Shown here: positions 1 to 7,130 of the stretch, one piece after another | Position numbering within the stretch: position 1 is the stretch's first letter | Layout of the letters: each line of letters starts with the position of its first letter | From: an uncultured Ruminococcus sp. | Lineage (GTDB): Bacteria > Bacillota > Clostridia > Oscillospirales > Ruminococcaceae | Direction of reading: 5' to 3' | NCBI GenBank assembly: GCA_900553675.1 | Contig: USEH01000074.1 | Coordinates: 1-9,961, forward strand | Length of the DNA: 9,961 nucleotides | Program-made: the position numbers and the translations under genes | The notes under the pieces: generated by a model | What the model was told of the DNA's origin: nothing | Database searches by the model: none | What the model saw: the letters and a program-made list of their open reading frames with translations, nothing else

Positions 1-1995
1 TCTCACCCGAATATTGTAAAGATTTTCGATGTGGGACACGAAAACGCTTTGGAATATATAGTCATGGAGTATATCGACGGCATAACCCTTAAGGAGTATA
101 TCGAGCAGATAGGTCTTGTTCCGTGGAGAGAGTGCGTGCACTATACCATACAGATTTTAAGAGCCTTGCAGCTCGCCCACGACAGGGGAATAGTCCACCG
201 CGATATAAAGCCCCAGAACGTTATGCGCCTTTCGGACGGCACCATTAAGGTGATGGATTTCGGAATAGCAAGATTTTCCCGCCAGAACCCCGGTATGCCC
301 ACCGAAAAGACGATGGGCTCAGTGCATTATGTCTCCCCCGAGCAGGCAAGAGGGGAGCATACCGACGAGCGCAGCGACATCTACTCTGTGGGCGTTATGA
401 TGTATGAGATGCTCACCGGCAGAAAGCCTTTTGACGGCGACACTCCGGTGTCCGTAGCTCTGAAGCATATGAACGAGGAGCCGGTTAAGCCTTCGCAGTT
501 CGTTTCGAGTATGTACCCCGGTCTTGAGGAGATAATCCTGCGTGCGATGGAAAAGGATCCTTCAAAGAGGTATCAGTCCGCTTCGGGGATGATAATGGAT
601 ATCGAAGCCTTTAAAAACGACCAGAGCGTGGTATTCGGCTATGCTGAGGAGCCTGTTAAAAAGCCGGAACGCTCCTCAAAGCTGCTTATGGTCGCAAAGA
701 ATAAGAAAGCTCAGCCGGACAAGCCTAAAAAGGTAGCTAAGAAAAAGCCGGAGCCGCCGGTGCAGGAAAATGTTGTCTTTGAGGATAGTGCAGATGATGA
801 GGAAGACGAGGAGCCAAGGCATAACTATATCCTGCCGATACTTTCTGCAATGACGGTAACTGTCATGATTGTTGCTACGTTGTTTGTAGCAAAGGTCATT
901 ATAGGATATTTCAATAATGAACCATCTTCAACTAATGATTATACTTTGCCAAATCTTGTAGGAATGAACTATTACGATGCCAGAGCTGAATATCAAGATA
1001 TTCAGCTTGTCGCAACAGAAGAATACAATTCTGAGAATCCCGTCGGAGTAATTATTGAGCAGAGTAAAGCAGAGGGAAGAACTGTAAAGAAAGGTAGTAC
1101 TATAGAGGTAGTAGTCTCAAAGGGAACGAGAATGGTCACAATTCCCGACGTAGTTAATTTCCACTATAACTCGGCAAACGCCGCTCTTATCAGCGAGAAT
1201 CTGAAATGCCTCAGAATAGAGGTCGAAAGTGACGATATCGCCGCGGGATATGTAGTAAAAACCGACCCCGTTGCTTACTCTACTATCGAAGAGGGTTCGA
1301 CGGTTAAGGTTTATGTCAGCATAGGTCCTTCAACCGAGGATACGGTTGTTCCTTATGTAGTTGGCTACAGCGTTACCGAAGCGGAAGCAATGCTTACCGA
1401 CGCTTTCCTTGTCACAAAAATCCAGTATACAGAATCAAGCGAGCCTGCGGATACAGTATTATCCCAGAATATCGCCGAGGGCGACATAGTTACAAGAAAT
1501 ACCATCGTTACCATATATGTTTCAGACGGAAAAGGCTTGGTTTCAGACCCGTTTGCCGATCCGTGGGGAGATATCAACCTTGACGACCCGACATGGCCGG
1601 ACGACCCGAACGGAAACGGCAATCAGACAATCCCCGGAGTTCCGGACAATACCGTCACCGACCCCGACGACGGCAGAAATTATGTAACGGTAAAGGTAGA
1701 TATCCCGTCGAACGTAACCAATTCTTATTCGCTCACATTCTATGATACACAAACCTCCGAAGCCGTAAGCGACAAGGTTGTATTCAGCGGTTCACTATAC
1801 GGGGGATCGTATATAGAAGTAAAGGTATACGGCGAAAGCGGAACGATTACCGCTTCGGCAAGCCTGAAGAGTCCCAGAACGGGATTAAAGTCGGAGCTTG
1901 CACAGTATACCATAAACTTTGACGATGGAACCTACTATTGCTCACAGTATTCGCAGTATGTATTCACGATAGTTGATATGAATACAATGTACTGA
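1..1995 (+). CDS. prkC: PrkC-type Ser/Thr protein kinase with three PASTA domains (5' end outside window)
   Basis: This is a membrane Ser/Thr kinase of the PrkC/PknB/Stk1 family, which senses peptidoglycan fragments or lipid II through external PASTA repeats and phosphorylates cytoplasmic targets. The frame is open from base 1 and begins inside kinase subdomain IV (SHPNIVKIFDVG), so the glycine loop and ATP-binding lysine lie upstream. The GTG at base 31 is internal, not the start. Counting residues from base 31, the catalytic loop HRDIKPQN is at 56-63, DFG at 76-78 and the APE equivalent SPEQ at 102-105. A Lys-rich then acidic juxtamembrane linker covers about 208-262, and one membrane helix about 266-291. 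Three PASTA units follow at about 305-366, 369-433 and 438-499, then a Pro/Asp-rich spacer (about 505-548) and a beta-rich C-terminal domain of about 105 residues, comparable in position to the Ig-like tail of B. subtilis PrkC. The stop is nine bases before rsgA, so the two are probably co-transcribed. Family assignment is secure. Confidence 0.95.
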   Translation, partial: SHPNIVKIFDVGHENALEYIVMEYIDGITLKEYIEQIGLVPWRECVHYTIQILRALQLAHDRGIVHRDIKPQNVMRLSDGTIKVMDFGIARFSRQNPGMPTEKTMGSVHYVSPEQARGEHTDERSDIYSVGVMMYEMLTGRKPFDGDTPVSVALKHMNEEPVKPSQFVSSMYPGLEEIILRAMEKDPSKRYQSASGMIMDIEAFKNDQSVVFGYAEEPVKKPERSSKLLMVAKNKKAQPDKPKKVAKKKPEPPVQENVVFEDSADDEEDEEPRHNYILPILSAMTVTVMIVATLFVAKVIIGYFNNEPSSTNDYTLPNLVGMNYYDARAEYQDIQLVATEEYNSENPVGVIIEQSKAEGRTVKKGSTIEVVVSKGTRMVTIPDVVNFHYNSANAALISENLKCLRIEVESDDIAAGYVVKTDPVAYSTIEEGSTVKVYVSIGPSTEDTVVPYVVGYSVTEAEAMLTDAFLVTKIQYTESSEPADTVLSQNIAEGDIVTRNTIVTIYVSDGKGLVSDPFADPWGDINLDDPTWPDDPNGNGNQTIPGVPDNTVTDPDDGRNYVTVKVDIPSNVTNSYSLTFYDTQTSEAVSDKVVFSGSLYGGSYIEVKVYGESGTITASASLKSPRTGLKSELAQYTINFDDGTYYCSQYSQYVFTIVDMNTMY

Positions 1996-2004
1996 TAGAA
2001 GCGT

Positions 2005-2916
2005 ATGGTTTTTGAAGGAACAATAATAAGCTCGCTCGGCGGCAGCTATAAGGTCGCCGCCGACGGCAGAGAAATAATATGCTCCGCAAGGGGAGTTTTC
2101 CGCGCGAAGGAAATAACCCCGCTCTGCGGCGACAGGGCGGTAATTTCGGAGGAAGGCTCCTCCGCGGTGATAACTGAGATACTGCCGCGAAAGAACGAAA
2201 TAATCCGTCCGCCGCTGGCAAATCTTGATTGCATGGTCTTTGTGATATCCACCTGCGAGCCTGCGCCGAATATCCCGCTTTTGGATAAATTCTTAGCCGT
2301 GTGTGAGTTCAAGGGGATATCTCCGGTGATAGTGTTTACAAAGACGGATAAGCAGTCCGCAGACAGCTATGCGGATATCTATAAGAGCATATACCCCACC
2401 TTCTGCGTGGACAATTCAAGCGGCAGGGGCTGCGAAGATGTGAAAGCCGCGCTGAAAGGCAAATTTTCTGCGGTGACAGGAAATTCCGGTTCGGGAAAGT
2501 CATCCTTGCTCAACAACATCTGTCCTGAGCTTGGTTTAGAGACGGATGAAATCAGCCGGAAGCTTGGCAGAGGAAAGCACACCACGCGCAGGGTGGATAT
2601 TTACAAGCTCGACTGCGGCGGTTACATAGCGGATACTCCCGGATTCTCGACATTTGAGACGCGCAAGTACGACATCATCATGAAGGACGAGCTTGCCGAC
2701 TGCTTCCCCGAATTTGAAGGCTATCTGGGCAAGTGCCGCTTTATCGACTGCTCTCACACCAAGGAAAGCGGCTGTGCGGTGATAGAAGCCGTGGAATCGG
2801 GCAAGATAAGCCGCTCGCGGCACAAAAGCTATGTTGAAATGTATGCGGAGTCGGCAAAAATAAAGCCTTGGGATATTAAGCCCAAGAGCAAGCAATTTGG
2901 TACAAAACAGTCTTAG
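2005..2916 (+). CDS. rsgA: Ribosome small-subunit-dependent GTPase RsgA (YloQ/YjeQ/CpgA)
   Basis: RsgA is a circularly permuted GTPase that binds the 30S subunit and helps its late maturation. The 303-residue length is normal. An N-terminal OB-fold covers about 1-65. The permuted GTPase motifs then appear in the order G4-G1-G2-G3: TKTD at 112-115 (in place of NKxD), the P-loop GNSGSGKSS at 159-167, the GRGKHTTR switch around 188-195 and DTPG at 210-213. The C-terminal zinc finger has C244, C249, H251 and C257 in CRFIDCSHTKESGCAV. The ATG at 2005 is preceded by only a weak ribosome site (tagaag) nine bases after the kinase stop, which suggests translational coupling. Neighbouring prkC and rsgA genes are also found in B. 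subtilis, where the kinase phosphorylates this GTPase. No defects are visible. Confidence 0.96.
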   Translation: MVFEGTIISSLGGSYKVAADGREIICSARGVFRAKEITPLCGDRAVISEEGSSAVITEILPRKNEIIRPPLANLDCMVFVISTCEPAPNIPLLDKFLAVCEFKGISPVIVFTKTDKQSADSYADIYKSIYPTFCVDNSSGRGCEDVKAALKGKFSAVTGNSGSGKSSLLNNICPELGLETDEISRKLGRGKHTTRRVDIYKLDCGGYIADTPGFSTFETRKYDIIMKDELADCFPEFEGYLGKCRFIDCSHTKESGCAVIEAVESGKISRSRHKSYVEMYAESAKIKPWDIKPKSKQFGTKQS

Positions 2917-2988
2917 CAATTTTTCGTAACCGGAATATTATGTTATATAGGCTGATGATGGCAAAGCCGTCCGGCAGCCGTACATAAT

Positions 2989-2995
2989 AGGAGGT
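2989..2995 (+). promoter_or_regulatory. Strong Shine-Dalgarno site of spoVM
   Basis: AGGAGGT is a full match to the anti-Shine-Dalgarno sequence, five bases from the ATG at 3001. It is much stronger than the site before rsgA and is a main argument that the 29-codon frame is translated. Confidence 0.85.
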
Positions 2996-3000
2996 GCGCG

Positions 3001-3090
3001 ATGAAAATAGTAGTAGTTAAGCCAAATAAGGCAATACGCGGGTTACTGCGGCTTATATTCGGCATTAAAAAGGATAGTAGCTGTGAATAG
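3001..3090 (+). CDS. spoVM: Stage V sporulation protein SpoVM (small amphipathic peptide)
   Basis: This 29-codon frame begins MKIVVVKPNKAIRG and ends KKDSSCE. It aligns without gaps to the 26-residue B. subtilis SpoVM as I remember it. Shared positions include K2, K7, K10, G14, R17 and G21, with hydrophobic residues at 3-6, 12, 15-16 and 19-20. SpoVM is an amphipathic helix that inserts shallowly into the forespore outer membrane, recognises its positive curvature, recruits the ATPase SpoIVA for coat assembly and also affects FtsH. Support for a real gene: an exact AGGAGGT at 2989-2995 five bases before ATG, an intrinsic terminator 10 bases after the stop, and the location downstream of prkC-rsgA as in Bacillus (there with rpe and thiN in between). 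Unlike Bacillus SpoVM, the proline is at position 8 rather than 9 and the tail is a few residues longer. Its length makes automated prediction likely to miss it. Confidence 0.88.
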   Translation: MKIVVVKPNKAIRGLLRLIFGIKKDSSCE

Positions 3091-3100
3091 TATTAAAAAA

Positions 3101-3135
3101 GAGGGAACGCAAATTTTGCGCTCCCTCGATTTTTT
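3101..3135 (+). terminator. Intrinsic terminator after spoVM
   Basis: GAGGGAaCGCA pairs with TGCGcTCCCTC (3101-3111 with 3117-3127). The stem has about 11 paired positions with one A-C mismatch, the loop is 5 bases, and a run of six T follows at 3130-3135. It lies 10 bases past the spoVM stop and marks the end of the prkC-rsgA-spoVM transcript. A run of A at 3095-3100 would supply a U-tract on the other strand, but no minus-strand gene ends here. Confidence 0.9.
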
Positions 3136-3258
3136 ATCGCAATTTCTTATAAAAATAGCCCTATACTTATTTCATTTTTCTATAGAAATATAATAAGAAC
3201 TCCCTCCGCCTATAATAGCGTTCGGAAGGTTCAGCCGGTATTTGCCCCCTCAAACGGC

Positions 3259-4905
3259 GTGCTTTTAGCGGCGCAGAATGTCCCTTCGGATATCCTGCTT
3301 CTTTTTGTTATATTCACATCCGTAATGGTAATCTTCTATAAGGACAGAGAAAACGGCATAGTAGCTCTTATTAAGCCCCTGCGCTACGGACGAACCCGCC
3401 TTGCTCTTGCAAAGACAGCGACAGTATTCTCGGTCTGCTTTGCCTGCGGAGCCGTATTCTTTATGATGAATCTCTGGATAGGCTCTATCCGCTACGGCTT
3501 GGGAGACTTGTCCCGCCCTGTACAGTCTCTTTCGGGATATCTTGGCTGTAATCTTCCCATATCCGTCCGAGAGCTTTTGTGCCTTATATTTGCATACAAA
3601 ATCCTTGCAATATTCATCTGCGCACTTATCTCGCAAAGCCTTTTTATCCGCCTTAAAAACGTAACAGCGTATCTGACACTTCTTTTGGCAGGAGGAATAG
3701 AAACGGCACTCTATCTTTTAATCAGCGAGACATCATATCTTTCCCCGATAAAGCAGATAAACCTTGCGGCGTTCGTAAATTCCTCCCACCTGTTCAAGAC
3801 ATATTCTAATATTAACCTTTTCGGATATCCCATAAATCTTATATGGACAACAACTATTTTTGTTGTCGTACTTATAGCCGTACTTGTATTTCTCACGGTA
3901 CGTCTCTACAAGAACATATCCATCTCCGAGATAAAAAAGACCCGCCGCAGATTAATAAAGACCAAGCCTCCCAAAAAAGCGTTTTCATACACGCTTTACA
4001 AGGACTTGATTATGCACAAGGGTCTTTTGATACTTATTGCTGCGCTTGCTTTTCAGATATATTCGGCGTTTAACTATGTCCGACCATACCAGTCGGATGA
4101 CAGTATGTATAACGCTTATGCCTCACAAGCCTACAGTCTCAACTCCGCTCAGGAGGTCTATGACTATATGAAGTCCACCGCGCAGGAGATTAACGCCGAG
4201 CTTAAAGGAAGCATGAGCGGAGGTTACAGCTCAAACGACATCTGGGCAAAGAGAAGTGCTTTTGAGAGGCTTACAAGGCAATACAACAACGCAATGAAAA
4301 TATCCGGCGGAAAGAATCTCCCGAAATATATGTATTACACCACCGGCTGGGACAATCTTTTCGGCGTAAACGGCTTTAAGACGGATTACAAGCTTGGGCT
4401 TATAGCTATCTTGGGAATCTGCTTTGCAGTCTCTCCGCTGATTGCATACGACAACCGGGCAAGAATAGGCTTTTTGCTCTACGCAACCAAGTCAGGCAGA
4501 AGGACATATTTTGTACACAACGCCGTTATGGCTGCGATATTCGCAACCGTTGTTTCGCTTGCGGTATACATCCCTCACTATGTTCAGATGCTGTTGACAT
4601 ACGGTACTCAGGGAATCTTAGACCCGATTTCGGGAATAGTAAGCTACTCCAAGCTCGGCGGGCTTCCGGTACTGGGATATCTGATATTGCTGACAGCGGA
4701 CAGAATTATCTCGCTGATACTGTTTTCTGAGCTGGTGCTGGTTATCTCGTATAAGTCCAAGAGTCCTACTACTGCTACTGTAGCCACGCTTGCGGCGTTT
4801 GCTTTGCCGATTGTTATTTATCTTGCTGGGGCAAGCTTTATGCAGTGGATGTGTTGGGGGGTTAGTGGGAATAGGGAGATATTGCGGCACCTGAGCGGAA
4901 TGTAA
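3259..4905 (+). CDS. ABC-2-type permease, internally duplicated, probably truncated at both ends (likely pseudogene)
   Basis: This is a polytopic membrane protein resembling the two-half ABC-2-type permeases of Clostridia, which normally work with a separate ATPase. Numbering from the GTG at 3259, hydrophobic segments lie near 11-27, 52-76, 105-128, 136-156, 196-215, 255-272, 378-397, 420-438, 466-499 and 505-525. The two halves repeat each other: about 12-130 (IFYKDRENGIVAL, RYGRTRLALAK) parallels about 378-500 (IAYDNRARIGFLL, KSGRRTYFVHN). The second half has a leading membrane helix (about 255-272) and an outer loop (about 275-375) that the first half lacks. GTG 3259 has no Shine-Dalgarno site; the bases before it are pyrimidine-rich. 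The frame stays open upstream to a stop at 3094-3096, and protein-like sequence (TPSAYNSVRKVQPVFAPSNG) precedes the GTG, but no ATG, GTG or TTG start with a ribosome site exists there. I read this as a gene that lost its 5' part next to the spoVM terminator. No ATPase gene is in the window. Substrate unknown. Confidence 0.75.
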   Translation: MLLAAQNVPSDILLLFVIFTSVMVIFYKDRENGIVALIKPLRYGRTRLALAKTATVFSVCFACGAVFFMMNLWIGSIRYGLGDLSRPVQSLSGYLGCNLPISVRELLCLIFAYKILAIFICALISQSLFIRLKNVTAYLTLLLAGGIETALYLLISETSYLSPIKQINLAAFVNSSHLFKTYSNINLFGYPINLIWTTTIFVVVLIAVLVFLTVRLYKNISISEIKKTRRRLIKTKPPKKAFSYTLYKDLIMHKGLLILIAALAFQIYSAFNYVRPYQSDDSMYNAYASQAYSLNSAQEVYDYMKSTAQEINAELKGSMSGGYSSNDIWAKRSAFERLTRQYNNAMKISGGKNLPKYMYYTTGWDNLFGVNGFKTDYKLGLIAILGICFAVSPLIAYDNRARIGFLLYATKSGRRTYFVHNAVMAAIFATVVSLAVYIPHYVQMLLTYGTQGILDPISGIVSYSKLGGLPVLGYLILLTADRIISLILFSELVLVISYKSKSPTTATVATLAAFALPIVIYLAGASFMQWMCWGVSGNREILRHLSGM

Positions 4906-4945
4906 AGCCGGGAAGATATCCAATAAAACAACAACCTAACCATTG

Positions 4946-4953
4946 AAAGGAGA
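4946..4953 (+). promoter_or_regulatory. Shine-Dalgarno site fixing the lipoprotein start
   Basis: AAAGGAGA sits seven bases before the ATG at 4961, which also begins a good signal peptide. The 55-base gap after the permease frame shows no clear promoter. Confidence 0.75.
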
Positions 4954-4960
4954 ATGAAAA

Positions 4961-6172
4961 ATGAAAAAACTTGCGGCAATATTGGTGCTCTTTTGCGTTC
5001 TGATGTGCTCCTGCGGGAGTACTCTCAAGGACGATTCTACAGTAACATCACCGGACACACCGAACGCCCCGGAAACAGTGATTGAAAATGATGCAGAGCA
5101 ACCGGAAGACGTGCGTCTGAGCAATTTGTTCACCAATCTGAACCTGAACGGAGAGTTTTATATCGATTATGTTCAGTCTCCAATCTATAACGGAGACAGG
5201 CTGAATTTTATCGATTTTGACACCATGCAGACGACGGTTGTCTGTCCCAAACCAAATTGTTCTCATGAAGACCCAGAGGTTTGCTCGGCATTCGGAATGT
5301 CCCACCATCCGACGGCATATGATGGAAAGATTTTCTTCTTTGAAACCTTGTACGGCGATATCGATGAAAACGGCGAAGCAACTCAAAGCACGGCAATCTG
5401 GCAGGCTCAAAATGACGGAACCGGCAGGGTAAAGCTTTGCACCGTCAACTATTCCTTCAGCGATGGCGAAACCGCGGCAATCACGGGAAGCAAAATCTAT
5501 TTTATCGGCAGCAGCCGTTCAAATATATCCGCTATTACAGAAAGCGACAATTGTCATATCTGCGTCTTTGATTTTGCAAAGAACGAATTTAAGGACTATG
5601 GCGAGCTTTGCAAGGGTTGGAATGCTAATGCCAGCATTCTGGGCGGGTACAACGGCGGACTGTACATATCCGCAAGCTATATGACCGAAAAATTTGAGAA
5701 CAAGGTTGATTACTCCGTTTCCGAGGAAGACTGGGAAAAACAGAGGGAGCTTATAAACCGAGAAAATGAGGAGCGAGAAAAGCTCACCGTCAGAAGCGTA
5801 TTCCGGCTTGATTTGAACAGCGGCATGATTGAAGATAAGGGCGTTTACGATATAGACAATTCATTGTTTGCGAGCGGAGGGTTCTGCTCCTACACCGATA
5901 TAGAAACCGGCGAGCATATTTTATATGACAGTGAGGGCAGATTTTCAAAAATCGATTGTGAGCTTTCCGGAAACGCTGTCAACGGAATTGTTTTCAGAAT
6001 GGACACGCTTACTGCATTTGAGCTTTCGGATAAGCGTGTAATGAAACTCAACGCGTCTAATATAGGTCATACGGATATTATACTGGCGTTCAGAAACGGA
6101 AATTACATTGTAAAGGATATTATTAACAAAAGCTACAGAACCGTTTCTGAGAACGAGATGTTTGAGAAGTAG
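4961..6172 (+). CDS. Lipoprotein with Cys/His cluster and probable beta-propeller-like repeats, function unknown
   Basis: This is an exported lipoprotein of 403 residues. The N-terminus MKKLAAILVLFCVLMCSC is a signal peptide with the likely lipidated Cys at 18 (lipobox M-C-S-C, a little unusual). A Ser/Thr/Pro/Asp-rich linker follows to about 50. The body has short repeated beta units of the kind AYDGKIFFF (119-127), ITGSKIYFIG (174-183), GGYNGGLYIS (228-237) and VFRLDLNSG (280-288), which suggests a beta-propeller-like fold. Before the first clear repeat is a compact motif, C95-PKPN-C100-S-H102-EDPEV-C108, that could bind metal or form disulfides. A charged helical insert occupies about 253-275. 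I recall similar Cys/His motifs in clostridial lipoproteins encoded near ABC-2 permeases, which fits the gene just upstream, but I cannot verify this. Function is not known. The 3' end is followed by the hairpin at 6218-6260. Confidence 0.85.
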   Translation: MKKLAAILVLFCVLMCSCGSTLKDDSTVTSPDTPNAPETVIENDAEQPEDVRLSNLFTNLNLNGEFYIDYVQSPIYNGDRLNFIDFDTMQTTVVCPKPNCSHEDPEVCSAFGMSHHPTAYDGKIFFFETLYGDIDENGEATQSTAIWQAQNDGTGRVKLCTVNYSFSDGETAAITGSKIYFIGSSRSNISAITESDNCHICVFDFAKNEFKDYGELCKGWNANASILGGYNGGLYISASYMTEKFENKVDYSVSEEDWEKQRELINRENEEREKLTVRSVFRLDLNSGMIEDKGVYDIDNSLFASGGFCSYTDIETGEHILYDSEGRFSKIDCELSGNAVNGIVFRMDTLTAFELSDKRVMKLNASNIGHTDIILAFRNGNYIVKDIINKSYRTVSENEMFEK

Positions 6173-6210
6173 AATCTTGGCAAGCAATGTCTCGCGGTAC
6201 CCACTTAGAC

Positions 6211-6260
6211 AAGAAAAAACCCGCCGCAGAATCCTCAAAACAGCGATTCTGCGGCGGGTT
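6211..6260 (-). terminator. Terminator between convergent genes, oriented best for the minus-strand lipoprotein
   Basis: AACCCGCCGCAGAATC (6218-6233) and GATTCTGCGGCGGGTT (6245-6260) form a perfect 16-bp stem with an 11-base loop. On the minus strand it begins 29 bases after the stop of the 6290-7120 gene, and the A-rich run at 6211-6219 gives it a proper U-tract. On the plus strand the bases after the stem (attgtgcaatt) are a poor U-tract, so termination of the 4961-6172 transcript is probably weaker here. Confidence 0.88.
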
Positions 6261-6289
6261 ATTGTGCAATTATTTACCCTGATGCCGAA

Positions 6290-7120
6290 TTACTCAGCAG
6301 CGGTGGTAACAGCAGTGATGTGCGGGTTAACGCCTTCGTACCAGTAAAGGAAGCCTTCCATATCGATCTTGTCGCCGATCTTGAGGTTCTTAACTGCGGT
6401 GTAAACATCAGTGGTGTTGTCGCAGAGATAAGACTCAACGGTGAAGGTGTAGGTGTTGCCGTTGATGGAAACGTTGAAGTAAAGGTCGTCGCCGTCCTGA
6501 CCGGAGCCGTCCCACTTGTAGAGGTAAGCAACGTCGTTGCCGTCAGCGTCCTTGCCGGCAGCTTCAACGGTCATGCCCTTGAAGGAAACGAACTCGTTCT
6601 GATGGTCGATAAGCTCGTCGGTTCCTAAAAGTGCGGTAACATCGGTAGCTTCGGCAACAAAGGTGTCGCCCTCGATGATCTCATAGGTGGCATCGGTGAT
6701 CTCAACCTCGCCGGACCACTCTGACTTGTAGCCGGTAACCTTGATCTTTGTGCCGGGAACAAGCTTTGCATACTCTTCTTCGGTGCAGGGAAGCTCGTAG
6801 ATGAAGTAAGCTCCGTCCTGAGCCTGAGTGTAAAGGGTTGCCTTGTTTTCCCACCAAGACTGCTTAGCCTGAACATAGGTCTCAACAACTACCTGAGAAT
6901 CGATAGCTGCTGCAACATAGTCGGCATGGGTCATAACGCCGGTGTTTGTTTCGTCAACAACAGGCTCGTCGGTGCTGTCGTCGGCAGCGTCATCGCCCTG
7001 TACGGGATCAACGGCGTTGTTATCTGGATTGTTGGTATTAGCGCCGTCCTTTTCGCCGCAGGCAACAAACATTGTCAGCGCAAGGCACAAAGCCAGCATT
7101 AATGCAAGTATCTTTTTCAT
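6290..7120 (-). CDS. Small secreted lipoprotein with two OB-fold-like units, probably highly expressed, function unknown
   Basis: This is a 276-residue exported lipoprotein. The signal peptide (MKKILALMLALCLALTMFVAC) has Cys21 as the lipidation site (F-V-A-C). An Asn/Asp/Glu-rich flexible tether spans about 22-62. Two similar units follow: about 65-148, ending LVPGTKIKVTGYKSEWSGEV, and about 170-272, ending LKIGDKIDMEGFLYWYEG. The pattern 'L-x-x-G-x-K-I-x-x-x-G-(aromatic-rich strand)' is typical of OB-fold barrels, so I infer a tandem OB-fold. Whether it binds nucleic acid, sugar or something else cannot be told. The gene stands alone with its own near-consensus promoter (7177-7205), a strong Shine-Dalgarno (AAAAGGAG at 7131-7138) and a strong terminator. 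Codon choice is strongly biased to AAG, AAC, GAC, TAC, ATC and GGC, as in abundant proteins. Transcription from the importer operon upstream could also enter, as no terminator separates them. Confidence 0.88.
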   Translation of the reverse strand: MKKILALMLALCLALTMFVACGEKDGANTNNPDNNAVDPVQGDDAADDSTDEPVVDETNTGVMTHADYVAAAIDSQVVVETYVQAKQSWWENKATLYTQAQDGAYFIYELPCTEEEYAKLVPGTKIKVTGYKSEWSGEVEITDATYEIIEGDTFVAEATDVTALLGTDELIDHQNEFVSFKGMTVEAAGKDADGNDVAYLYKWDGSGQDGDDLYFNVSINGNTYTFTVESYLCDNTTDVYTAVKNLKIGDKIDMEGFLYWYEGVNPHITAVTTAAE

Positions 7121-7130
7121 TTTTGATTAT

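Noticed and set aside
31..33. GTG as the start of the kinase gene
   Set aside because: The frame is open to base 1, and the residues before the GTG (SHPNIVKIFD) are conserved kinase sequence; the gene begins outside the window.
2046..2919. Minus-strand open frames opposite rsgA
   Set aside because: They are shadows of a well-supported conserved gene, with no family features of their own.
2933..2960. A sigma-E-like -35 (GAATATT) upstream of spoVM
   Set aside because: The -35 matches the consensus, but no CATACAAT-like -10 is found at 13-15 bases downstream, so I did not list a promoter.
3211..3216. Exact TATAAT upstream of the permease frame
   Set aside because: No TTGACA-like -35 box about 17 bases upstream and no TG extension; the bases also read as protein-like codons of the decayed permease, so a chance match is likely.
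4906..4960. A continuation of the permease in another frame
   Set aside because: The other frames give short polar sequence or early stops, with no membrane helix, so no frameshift is supported.
6274..6888. Open frames on both strands overlapping the OB-fold lipoprotein gene (for example 6274-6567 -, 6320-6628 + and 6625-6888 -)
   Set aside because: They have low-complexity composition (Thr/Ser/Pro-rich or Val-rich) created by the biased codons of the real gene, and no ribosome sites.
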